From assembly GCA_041661445.1 (NCBI GenBank), contig JBAZUK010000004.1, positions 94,447 through 158,446 on the forward strand: a stretch of 64,000 bases of DNA, read 5' to 3'. Position numbers and translations under genes: made by a program. This DNA comes from JBAZUK01 sp041661445 (GTDB lineage: Bacteria; Chlamydiota; Chlamydiia; Chlamydiales; SM23-39). Below the pieces are notes generated by a model. It worked only from the letters and a program-made list of their open reading frames with translations, had not been told where the DNA came from and did no database searches. Of this stretch, positions 54,165 to 62,101 are shown piece by piece (position 1 is the stretch's first letter; every line of letters begins with the position of its first letter).

Positions 54165-54515
54165 GTGATATTAGGTCTAGATATTAATATTGAAGAAGTA
54201 GATAAAATTATTATCTTAAGGCTTCTTGGAAGAATTGATGCAGCTTCATCATCGCTTTTGCAAAGTAGATTGAATGTATTGATCAACGAAGGTCATAAAG
54301 TTGTTCTTCTTGATTTTTCCAATATCGATTATTTAAGTAGCGCCGGAATAAGAGTTTTACTTACATTTACGCAAAAATTTAAAGAAAAAAAAGGAAGATT
54401 TGGGATTTTTTCAGTAGTTGAGGATGTTAGGGAAATTATCAAGCTTACCGGATTTCACAAGATCTTAAATATTTATAAAAATGAAAAAGAAGCTTTGGTT
54501 GAGAAAAATCTGTGA
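54165..54515 (+). CDS. rsbV: STAS-domain anti-anti-sigma factor (RsbV-like)
   Basis: 116 residues from GTG 54165, chosen because AAGGAAG lies just upstream; the longer frame from 54108 has none. The STAS fold is clear: LGRIDAASSSLLQSRLNVLINEG, then VVLLDFSNIDYLSSAGIRVLLTF, where the serine phosphorylated by an RsbW-type kinase lies in YLSSAGIR. It takes part in a partner-switch controlling a sigma factor or other target. A gene of this type lies next to miaA in Chlamydia (CT765, from memory). It overlaps miaA by 4 bases. Confidence 0.9.
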   Translation: MILGLDINIEEVDKIIILRLLGRIDAASSSLLQSRLNVLINEGHKVVLLDFSNIDYLSSAGIRVLLTFTQKFKEKKGRFGIFSVVEDVREIIKLTGFHKILNIYKNEKEALVEKNL

Positions 54516-55531
54516 GCACTTATAAAGCTGAAAGCTTTGAAAACCTTATCGAAAAGCATTATTTGCTTTTAAGAAAAAAAAGTTTCGAGATCAAAAAAAA
54601 AGTAATTGTCATTGCAGGACCTACCGGTGTAGGAAAAACAAAATTATCCATTTCTATAGCTCAGATATTAAATGGAGAAATAATATCTGCAGATTCTATG
54701 CAGGTTTATAAAGGAATGAACATTGGGACAGCCAAAGCTACAATAGAAGAACAGAAAAAGGTTTTGCATCATCTGATTGATTTAAAAAACATTAATGAAA
54801 GTTTTAATGTTTCGGAATACTATACCGAAGCCCACAGGGCTTGCAGGGAAATTTTGCTAAAAGGCCATGTGCCTATTGTAGTTGGAGGATCCGGTTTTTA
54901 TCTGCATGCTTTTTTGTATGGTTCTCCCTTGGGGCCTTCTTCTAATCCTGAACTTAGAAAAGATCTAGAGCAGCAGTTAAATGAGCTTGGCACAGGATCA
55001 TTGTTTGAGAGATTGCAGATATTAGATCCAGATTATGCCAAGACAATCACTGCAAAAGATAAGCATAAAATTGTCAGAGCCCTTGAAATAATATCAATTA
55101 CAAAAAAGAAGGTCAGTGAAATTCCAAAGCCGGACATTTCAAATATTCCTTTGTATAATTATAGACTTTGGTTTTTGCATTATCCAAAAGAAATATTATA
55201 TGAAAGAGTGAACCAAAGATGCGAAGATATGATTAGGGCGGGATTCATCGACGAGGTCGAAATACTTAAAAATGAGGGAATTGAAAATAATTATTCTGCT
55301 TCACAATCAATTGGATATAAACAATGTTTGAAATTTCTGAAATCAAATCAAACGGATGCTGATAAAAAAATATTTATCGATGAATTTAAGCAGGCCTCAA
55401 GAAAATATGTTAAAAGACAGTTTACCTGGTTCAAAAAGGAGCCTAATTTCCGTTGGTTGAATCTTCAAGAGATTGGATTTGACAAAGCAATGGAATTTAT
55501 CCTGCAGGATTATGAACAATCGATGAACTGA
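54512..55531 (+). CDS. miaA: tRNA dimethylallyltransferase MiaA
   Basis: 339 residues from GTG 54512. P-loop GPTGVGKT at 36-43, SADSMQVYKGMNIGTAK, VGGSGFYLHAFLYG and the late RQFTWFKKEPNFRWL define the family. It transfers a dimethylallyl group to A37 of tRNAs reading UNN codons. About 25 extra N-terminal residues precede the P-loop strand. Confidence 0.97.
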   Translation: MSTYKAESFENLIEKHYLLLRKKSFEIKKKVIVIAGPTGVGKTKLSISIAQILNGEIISADSMQVYKGMNIGTAKATIEEQKKVLHHLIDLKNINESFNVSEYYTEAHRACREILLKGHVPIVVGGSGFYLHAFLYGSPLGPSSNPELRKDLEQQLNELGTGSLFERLQILDPDYAKTITAKDKHKIVRALEIISITKKKVSEIPKPDISNIPLYNYRLWFLHYPKEILYERVNQRCEDMIRAGFIDEVEILKNEGIENNYSASQSIGYKQCLKFLKSNQTDADKKIFIDEFKQASRKYVKRQFTWFKKEPNFRWLNLQEIGFDKAMEFILQDYEQSMN

Positions 55532-55728
55532 AAGTCTGTTTTGAAGATTAAATTTTCGAGATTAAATTTTTTTTTATAGATAAAAATTATAAGTTTTTGC
55601 TTGCTTTTTCTATATTTCAATTTTAAACTGTTATCAGTTAATATATTTAGAAAAGAATTTTCCTTAAAAAGATCGTTTTTTGGGGTATTTTATTATTTCT
55701 TTTCGAAATTCTCAAAAGGGTCAATTTT

Positions 55729-57270
55729 ATGGATGAAAAATCAAAATTAGAAAATGTTCAAACTTCAAAAGATAAAAATATTTTGGACTTAATCAAAAAA
55801 ATTAAAGATATGGATTCAAATGAAAAGAAGATACAGCAAGCTTTAGAAGAAATGAAAATATCTCTTAATAATGAAGAGAAAGCTGATTTTAAAACGTTTT
55901 GGGAAATTAAAAATCTATGTCTGGAATTGTTTAAGGAACCGGTTAACAGTTCCATTAGAAGTCTTTTATGGAAAGAATATTTAGAAATATCCAACGAAGC
56001 CAAAAGAATTAAAAACATTATGTTTCAGCAGATGGACTTTGAGATCGAGCAAATCGATCTAGCTATCTCATCAATAGAAAACGATATCAGTAATTATGAT
56101 GATATATTAAGTAATCTCAAAGATATTGAAATTGATTTTAATTCAAAAACTTTATCATCCAAAAAAACTTTTTATTTAGAAATTCAGAAGGAATTAAATT
56201 TATTAAATACTATTGTGGTAAGAATTAATTCTTTGAGAAAAGAAATTATAAAAATTCAAATGAGAATTTCTAACAAAAATAAATTTTTGCAAAGACTCTC
56301 TGTAGCAGGTGATTTTATTTTTCCAAAGAGAAAGGAATTGATAGAATCGCTTAGTGATGAATTTTCAAAAGCTGTTGAAGATTTTGAAAAGAAATTTAAT
56401 TTGGACAAAACTCCATTTCATGTTTTGAGAGATGAAGTAAGAAGTTTGCAGAATGCAGCAAAAAATTTAAATATCAACTCCCAATCATATATGAATACCA
56501 GATTGAACCTTTCAAAATGCTGGGATAAAATAAAAGCTGCCGAAAGCAATTATAAAAAAGAAAGAGAAGCTTCCAGAGGAACTATTGAAGCGGCGCTAGT
56601 TAAAATAGCTGCATTGAGGGCAATGTGTGAAGCAAATCCTGAGGATAAAAATATAGAGAAAGAAGAAAAAGAGATTTTTAATTTTATAAAAACTCTAAAC
56701 TTGAAGCCCGAAGATGTCAAATTTTTAAAACATAAAGTTAATGAGGCGAAAGATCCAATTTTTGAAAAAAAATTAAATGAGAAAAAAGAAAAGATCAAAA
56801 AAGCATCTGATCAGGAAAATATTAAAAATGAAAAAATCGAAAAAGTAAAAGATTCAATAATAAATCTTTTAAGCAACGCTCAACTTACTTTAGAAGAAAT
56901 ATATCTTGAAAAAGGAAATATTGAACAGGATTTAAATAATTTGAATCCGGCAGTTCTTGATAAAATTTCTTTAAAAAAATATTTAAGACAGCTAGATCAT
57001 TTGGTAGAAGATAAAAAGGAAATTGATAATAACAATAACTTAATGGATCTCGAATCTCTTCATAAGATTTTTGATGTTAAGAAGCAAAGAAAGGTAAACA
57101 TAAGAAATTATTTAGAAGGCTTGAATAAAGAACTTTCCGGATCAAATTTTGATTTTGAAAAAGCTATGGCTTTTCGTGATTTAATTGATTTTGAAAAACA
57201 AAAGCTATCTGATATTGAAAATTCAATAGAAGAGCTAGAAGAAAAAATTTCACACTTAGAAAGTAATTAA
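55729..57270 (+). CDS. Long coiled-coil protein of unknown function
   Basis: 513 residues, almost wholly helical and very charged, with coiled-coil heptads across most of its length and short breaks near 190-200 and 330. No membrane segment, signal peptide or catalytic motif. A conserved hypothetical gene of similar kind lies between miaA and ybeB in Chlamydia (the CT768 position, from memory). It is followed after one base by the HAD gene, so the operon likely runs to nadD. Confidence 0.75.
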   Translation: MDEKSKLENVQTSKDKNILDLIKKIKDMDSNEKKIQQALEEMKISLNNEEKADFKTFWEIKNLCLELFKEPVNSSIRSLLWKEYLEISNEAKRIKNIMFQQMDFEIEQIDLAISSIENDISNYDDILSNLKDIEIDFNSKTLSSKKTFYLEIQKELNLLNTIVVRINSLRKEIIKIQMRISNKNKFLQRLSVAGDFIFPKRKELIESLSDEFSKAVEDFEKKFNLDKTPFHVLRDEVRSLQNAAKNLNINSQSYMNTRLNLSKCWDKIKAAESNYKKEREASRGTIEAALVKIAALRAMCEANPEDKNIEKEEKEIFNFIKTLNLKPEDVKFLKHKVNEAKDPIFEKKLNEKKEKIKKASDQENIKNEKIEKVKDSIINLLSNAQLTLEEIYLEKGNIEQDLNNLNPAVLDKISLKKYLRQLDHLVEDKKEIDNNNNLMDLESLHKIFDVKKQRKVNIRNYLEGLNKELSGSNFDFEKAMAFRDLIDFEKQKLSDIENSIEELEEKISHLESN

Positions 57271-57271
57271 A

Positions 57272-57913
57272 GTGCGTTTAACAATTTTTGACCTTGATAG
57301 AACCTTACTGAAAACTAACGTCAGTTTTAAATTTTATTTTTATCTTTATAAAAACAAAATTTTTAGTAAAAGATCTATTTTTAAACAAATATATTTTTTG
57401 ATCTGCTACAGATATTTTAATATGTCTTTGCAGTCATTGCATGAGGTCACTTTTAATACTTTTTTAAAAAACAAAAGTTACGATGATATTAAAAGACATG
57501 TCAATGTTTTTTTAGATAAATATTTGGTTAAATTATTTTATATGCCTGCAGTTTTAAGACTGCAGAAAGCAATTTCGGAAAATCATTATATTACTATTTA
57601 CTCGAGTTCCCCATTTTTTTTAGTTGGGCCGATAGCCGATCTATTGAAAGTAAATGAATATAAATCTTCGTTATATTCTTTGAATAATCATAATAAATTT
57701 GAAAAAATTAAATTAATTTTAGATGGAGAGAAAAAAGCTTCTTATGCGCTTGAATTGATGAAGAAGTTAAATATTTCAAAAGAGGAGGTTTATGTTTATT
57801 CAGACAGTATTGAAGATCTCTCGCTTTTTGAGATTTCAGGTAATAAAATTGCAGTACAGCCAGGAAAAAGTCTAAAAAAAATATTTATCGAAAATGGGTG
57901 GGAAATAATATGA
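57272..57913 (+). CDS. HAD superfamily (subclass IB, SerB-like) phosphatase
   Basis: 213 residues from GTG 57272, one base after the upstream stop. HAD motif I is FDLDRTLL (residues 6-13), motif II serine lies in TIYSSSPFF near 111, and motif III/IV is VYVYSDSIEDLSLF near 174. The cap is helical, as in HAD-IB enzymes (phosphoserine phosphatase, lyso-lipid phosphatases). Substrate is not determined. It overlaps nadD by 4 bases (ATGA). Confidence 0.85.
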   Translation: MRLTIFDLDRTLLKTNVSFKFYFYLYKNKIFSKRSIFKQIYFLICYRYFNMSLQSLHEVTFNTFLKNKSYDDIKRHVNVFLDKYLVKLFYMPAVLRLQKAISENHYITIYSSSPFFLVGPIADLLKVNEYKSSLYSLNNHNKFEKIKLILDGEKKASYALELMKKLNISKEEVYVYSDSIEDLSLFEISGNKIAVQPGKSLKKIFIENGWEII

Positions 57914-58482
57914 CAGATTCTGCATTTTTCGGCGGTAGTTTTGATCCAATACATCTGGGACATATCAATTTAGCTATTGAAATAAAGGAAAAGCTGAAAT
58001 TAAAAAAAATAATATTCTGTCCTGCCTATATTTCTCCCTTCAAACAAAACAATCAGACAAAAGCATCGGCAAAAGACAGATATGAAATGGTGAAATATGC
58101 AATAAAAGATATCCAGGGATTTGAAGTAACCGACATTGAAATTGAAAAAGAAAAAATTTCTTATACAATTGATACACTTAACCAGCTTAATGAAGAATTG
58201 AGACTGATAATAACCGAAGATGCCCTTGATACATTTCATTTATGGAAAGACTATAAACAAATTTTAAATAAAGCTCCATTAATCGTAGGAGCTCGAAATA
58301 ATGTTTTGCATCAGTATAAAAGCAAACATTTTACTTTGAGAGAGGATCAGTTTGTTAAAACAAACGTTTTTGAAATATCCTCTTCTGATATTAGAAATAG
58401 ATTAAAAAAAAGATTGTATTGCGCTCATCTTTTACCAAAAGAAGTTCTAGACTACATTTGTAAATCTAAGTTATACTTATAA
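57910..58482 (+). CDS. nadD: Nicotinate-nucleotide adenylyltransferase NadD
   Basis: 190 residues from ATG 57910, which overlaps the upstream stop in an ATGA. Nucleotidyltransferase motif GGSFDPIHLGH at 8-18 and the C-terminal ISSSDIRNRL complete the active site. It forms NaAD from nicotinate mononucleotide and ATP. The nadD-rsfS order is common across bacteria. Confidence 0.95.
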   Translation: MTDSAFFGGSFDPIHLGHINLAIEIKEKLKLKKIIFCPAYISPFKQNNQTKASAKDRYEMVKYAIKDIQGFEVTDIEIEKEKISYTIDTLNQLNEELRLIITEDALDTFHLWKDYKQILNKAPLIVGARNNVLHQYKSKHFTLREDQFVKTNVFEISSSDIRNRLKKRLYCAHLLPKEVLDYICKSKLYL

Positions 58483-58511
58483 ATTATTTAACTAAGAAAA
58501 ATGTAAAAAAT

Positions 58512-58874
58512 ATGAAATCAATTAAGTTGATAAATTCAATAGCCCAAGCTATTTATGACAAAAAGGGTTACAATATAATAGCTTTGGACGTTAAAGGAAT
58601 TTCTTCAATAACAGATTATCTTATAATTGCTGAGGGAAGTGTCGAGAGACATATCAAAGCAATTGCTGATGAGGTAATTTATCAATTAGAAAAACTTGGG
58701 GAAAAACCTCTTCGGGTAGAAGGGGATATTGAAGCAGATTGGATTGTTATCGATTATCTTAATATCATTGTTCATCTTTTCAAACCGGAACTAAGAGAAA
58801 GATATGGTTTAGAAAAATTGTGGAAAAATGGAAAAATCATTAATTTAGATATAAAAACAGAAGATTTGGGATGA
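58512..58874 (+). CDS. rsfS: Ribosomal silencing factor RsfS (YbeB/Iojap)
   Basis: 120 residues, the whole Iojap domain: LDVKGISSITDYLIIAEGSVERHIKAIADEV, RVEGDIEADWIVIDYLNIIVHLF and RERYGLEKLW. It binds L14 and blocks joining of ribosomal subunits under starvation. Placed between nadD and fabF, matching the chlamydial ybeB-fabF order. Confidence 0.96.
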   Translation: MKSIKLINSIAQAIYDKKGYNIIALDVKGISSITDYLIIAEGSVERHIKAIADEVIYQLEKLGEKPLRVEGDIEADWIVIDYLNIIVHLFKPELRERYGLEKLWKNGKIINLDIKTEDLG

Positions 58875-58875
58875 T

Positions 58876-60126
58876 ATGAAAAAAAGAAGAGTTGTTGTTA
58901 CCGGATTAGGAATAGTTTCATGTTTCGGAAATGACGTTGATGTTTTTTATGATAATCTCTTGAAAGGAAAAAGTGCTGTAAAAAAAATAAGCAAGTTTGA
59001 TGTAAATGAATATCCAACTCAAATTGCTGCCTGCGTAGAAGATTTTGATGTTGGCGAATATATGCCGAAAAAACAGGCAAGACGAGCAGATCCTTTTATT
59101 CGATATGCTATGGTTGCCGGCAAAAAAGCTTTTGAAAATGCTCAGTTAAACAACTTCCAAGATATTGATAAGAAAAGATGCGGTGTCTTAGTTGGTTCCG
59201 GAATGGGCGGAATGAGCAGTTTCTCAGACGGGGTTGAAACTATACTTAAAAGCGGTTATAGAAGACTTACTCCTTTTTTTGTGCCTATCATTATTACCAA
59301 TATGGCAGGGGCCATGCTTGCTATAGATTTGGGTTTTCAAGGACCTAATTTTTCTATTTCCACAGCATGTGCAACATCGAATTATTGTATTCATATTGCT
59401 GCAGAACAAATTAGAAATTCAAATGCTGATATTATGATTTGCGGCGGAAGTGAAGCACCTATGTCTCCTATTGGATTAGCCGGTTTTGTTCAGGCTAGGG
59501 CTTTATCTGAAAAAAATGATGAGCCAGAGAAAGCATCAAGACCATGGGACAAGCAAAGAGACGGCTTTGTAATTGGCGAAGGCTGCGGAGCACTTGTTTT
59601 AGAAAGTTTGGAAAGCGCTTTAAATAGAAAAGCTACAATTTATGCAGAATATATGGGTGGCAATCTTAATTGCGATGCCTATCATATGACCGATCCTAGA
59701 GAAAATGGCGAAGTTGTTGCAGATTGCATAATTAATGCAATCAAAGATGCAAATCTTTCAATTAGTGATATAAATTATATAAATGCTCATGCGACTTCAA
59801 CAATAGTGGGCGATCTTTGCGAACTTAGAGCAATTAAAAGCGCATTTGGCTCACATACTAAAAATATAAAAATAAATGCAACAAAATCCATGATAGGGCA
59901 TTGTCTTGGCGCTGCAGGGGGGGTTGAGGCAATTGCAACCATTAAAGCTATAAATACTTCTGAACTTCATCCAACAATCAATTTAGAGAATCCGGAAGAG
60001 GAATTGGGCGATCTCGATCCTGTTGCAAACGTTTCTAAAAAACATAAAATTACTGCCGCGATATCTTCTTCATTTGGCTTTGGCGGACATAATTCAGTTT
60101 TAGTTTTCGCTCCTTATAAAGGATAA
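58876..60126 (+). CDS. fabF: 3-oxoacyl-[ACP] synthase II (FabF)
   Basis: 416 residues. Catalytic Cys165 in STACATSNYCIHIA, the histidines in NAHATSTIVGD and MIGHCLGAAGGVEA, and the closing SSFGFGGHNSVLVF form the KAS II active site. It extends acyl-ACP chains with malonyl-ACP. It starts one base after rsfS. Confidence 0.98.
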   Translation: MKKRRVVVTGLGIVSCFGNDVDVFYDNLLKGKSAVKKISKFDVNEYPTQIAACVEDFDVGEYMPKKQARRADPFIRYAMVAGKKAFENAQLNNFQDIDKKRCGVLVGSGMGGMSSFSDGVETILKSGYRRLTPFFVPIIITNMAGAMLAIDLGFQGPNFSISTACATSNYCIHIAAEQIRNSNADIMICGGSEAPMSPIGLAGFVQARALSEKNDEPEKASRPWDKQRDGFVIGEGCGALVLESLESALNRKATIYAEYMGGNLNCDAYHMTDPRENGEVVADCIINAIKDANLSISDINYINAHATSTIVGDLCELRAIKSAFGSHTKNIKINATKSMIGHCLGAAGGVEAIATIKAINTSELHPTINLENPEEELGDLDPVANVSKKHKITAAISSSFGFGGHNSVLVFAPYKG

Positions 60127-60141
60127 ACTAGGAATAATATA

Positions 60142-60567
60142 ATGATTTTTGAAGAGAGTTATGGGATAATTCCTTTAAAAAAAATTAATGGAAAATGGGT
60201 AACTTATTTAATTCAAAATAAAAGCGGCAATCATTGGGGATTCCCAAAAGGCCGCGCGAATATTTCAGAAACCCAAAAAGAAGTCGCATTAAGAGAATTA
60301 AAGGAAGAGACAAATCTTTCCCTGGTTCGATTTCTATCCGAAGAAACTATCGTTGAACAATATACATTTAAAAGAAATTCCACCCCGATATCAAAAAAAG
60401 TTCATTATTATTTAGCAGAAGTAACTGGTGATGCAGAAATATCTACTGATGAAATATTGGACGGAAAATGGGTCGATGTTAAATCTGCGAAAAATTTATT
60501 AACATATTCTCAATCAAAAAAGATTGCAGATCAAGTTGAAATAATTCTTCAAAAACTTATAATTTAA
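60142..60567 (+). CDS. Nudix hydrolase
   Basis: 141 residues. The Nudix box is GRANISETQKEVALRELKEET (a GX5EX7REXXEEXGU match at about 34-56, with Thr-Asn in place of the final Gly-hydrophobic pair), preceded by HWGFPKGR. The class resembles diadenosine-polyphosphate hydrolases or MutT-like enzymes. The corresponding chlamydial gene after fabF is CT771 (from memory). Ribosome-binding site AGGA. Confidence 0.9.
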   Translation: MIFEESYGIIPLKKINGKWVTYLIQNKSGNHWGFPKGRANISETQKEVALRELKEETNLSLVRFLSEETIVEQYTFKRNSTPISKKVHYYLAEVTGDAEISTDEILDGKWVDVKSAKNLLTYSQSKKIADQVEIILQKLII

Positions 60568-60591
60568 AATGATTTTTTTTAGGAGACCTTT

Positions 60592-61137
60592 ATGAGCTAT
60601 ACGTTAGTTGAAGGAAAAGAAAAAAATTATACTTTAGCAAAAAATATCTGTTTAATTATTTTTGGAGCAATTTTTTTAGGAATATTTTCAAAAATTTATA
60701 TACCCCTTTTTTTTACACCTGTTCCAATTGGTTTGCAAAATTCTATCGCAGTTTCCTATGGTTTTTTTTATAAAAGCAAAAAAGCCGCCTTATCAATTTT
60801 CCTATTTGTTTTTTTAGGATGTATGGGATTGCCCTTTTTTTCACATGGATCTTACGGACTGCTGCACCTGCTTTCTTCTACAGGAGGTTATATAATCGGA
60901 TATATTATCGCAGCTTTTTTCGTCGGCAGGATCTTTGAGAAGATAAAAATATTTTCTCTTAAAAATATTTCGCTAACAATATTATTTGGACATCTAATTG
61001 TTCTTGTTATGGGATGGCTTTGGTTTTCAACTATTGTTGGGATGAAGACGGCTTTTGTTTTAGGAGTGCTTCCGTTTATAGCTGGGGATGTTTTTAAAAG
61101 TATTGTTATTACAAAACTGATAAAATACCTTAATTAG
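60592..61137 (+). CDS. bioY: Biotin transporter substrate-binding subunit BioY
   Basis: 181 residues, six membrane helices. IYIPLFFTPVPIGLQNSIAV is the family's 'l...PVPit.Qt' block, and GLPFFSHGSYGLLHLLSSTGGYIIGYIIAAFFVGRI the central motif. It imports biotin, alone or with an ECF energy module not seen here. A strong AGGAG precedes the ATG. Confidence 0.93.
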   Translation: MSYTLVEGKEKNYTLAKNICLIIFGAIFLGIFSKIYIPLFFTPVPIGLQNSIAVSYGFFYKSKKAALSIFLFVFLGCMGLPFFSHGSYGLLHLLSSTGGYIIGYIIAAFFVGRIFEKIKIFSLKNISLTILFGHLIVLVMGWLWFSTIVGMKTAFVLGVLPFIAGDVFKSIVITKLIKYLN

Positions 61138-61147
61138 TCGATTAGTT

Positions 61148-61423
61148 TTATTTTCCAACTCTATTTAAAGGAAGGTTTGTAGCGAATCCCTGAATTTTTT
61201 CATTCATAGGATATTTCCCTTTTTTATAAACAGCTATTTTTCTTTTTTTAAGAGGGTTCTGCTTTTGACAGGCTTTTAGGTAGGCATCCTGTATTGATGA
61301 ATTATCTTCTATCTTAAAAGTAGCTGTAGTTTCATATTTTGGCGGCTTTTTCTCGGATTTTGGTGTTATGTTTTGTGCTCTATGAGATTCTTCTGGTCCT
61401 TTAAAACTTCCTATTCTTGGCAT
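61148..61423 (-). CDS. Small orphan protein
   Basis: 91 residues from ATG 61423, chosen because GGAGG lies five bases upstream; a TTG four codons earlier is not needed. Polar, rich in Lys and Pro, with no hydrophobic segment. Family unknown. It ends 11 bases from the convergent bioY stop. Confidence 0.55.
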   Translation of the reverse strand: MPRIGSFKGPEESHRAQNITPKSEKKPPKYETTATFKIEDNSSIQDAYLKACQKQNPLKKRKIAVYKKGKYPMNEKIQGFATNLPLNRVGK

Positions 61424-61514
61424 ATTAGCCTCCAATTTTTTTGTTCCCTTAATGAACTTATATATAAATATTTATAATTATATCAATAAAATTTTTAATC
61501 AATGTCTAATGATC

Positions 61515-61709
61515 CTATTTTTTTTTATTCTTTTTTATAAAAAGATCATTGATTTTTTCATGAGTTTTTTTAAGAGCAGGATCCGTTTGCTCATCTTTTA
61601 ATATTGATATTTTTCTTGCTTTTCTTGAAACAAGGTTTGCAAGTTCCTGCCATTTAGATCCTTGCTGGTTAGTTGAAAATACTGGACTGGTAGTTTTTCT
61701 TACAATCAT
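61515..61709 (-). CDS. Small basic orphan protein
   Basis: 64 residues, with a GGAG ribosome-binding site before the ATG. The first 20 residues are Ser/Thr/Gln-rich, followed by a charged helix ending in KKNKKK. No family recognised. It is adjacent to and on the same strand as the 91-residue orphan. Confidence 0.5.
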   Translation of the reverse strand: MIVRKTTSPVFSTNQQGSKWQELANLVSRKARKISILKDEQTDPALKKTHEKINDLFIKKNKKK

Positions 61710-62061
61710 TTTATTGCTCCATATTTTTTATTTAATTATTTCAAACTTAAAGGTCAATTTTTTTGTTTTTTCTTGAGCTTATTGTGATAAAAAAATATTT
61801 TAAATAAATTTTTAATAGATTGGATCTTTTTGTCTTTTAATTGTAAATAATAAAATATTAGTTAGTTATGATAAAATTTTAAAAATGTCAATTTGTACAT
61901 TCATATAATTATTGGTAGACTTATTAAATATTTTTCTTGTTCTTCAAATTATATTATTTTTAATTTGGAAATTATTATAATAATCAGATATGCAAATAGA
62001 TATATTTTATTTTAAATGATTAATTTAAAATAATTAATTGTTATTAAACTAATTGTTTTGT
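61710..62061. other. AT-rich spacer before the DUF4116 gene
   Basis: About 350 bases, very AT-rich, with repeated TTAATTA and ATAATTA words. No gene or RNA seen. Confidence 0.4.
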
Positions 62062-62067
62062 TATAAT
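62038..62067 (+). promoter_or_regulatory. Promoter of the DUF4116 repeat gene
   Basis: TTGTTA (62038-62043), 18-base spacer, TATAAT (62062-62067), 34 bases before the ATG at 62102. The layout is the same as at the USP-like gene. Confidence 0.6.
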
Positions 62068-62101
62068 AATTAATTACACAAAACTCAAAGGCGTAATTAT
62101 T

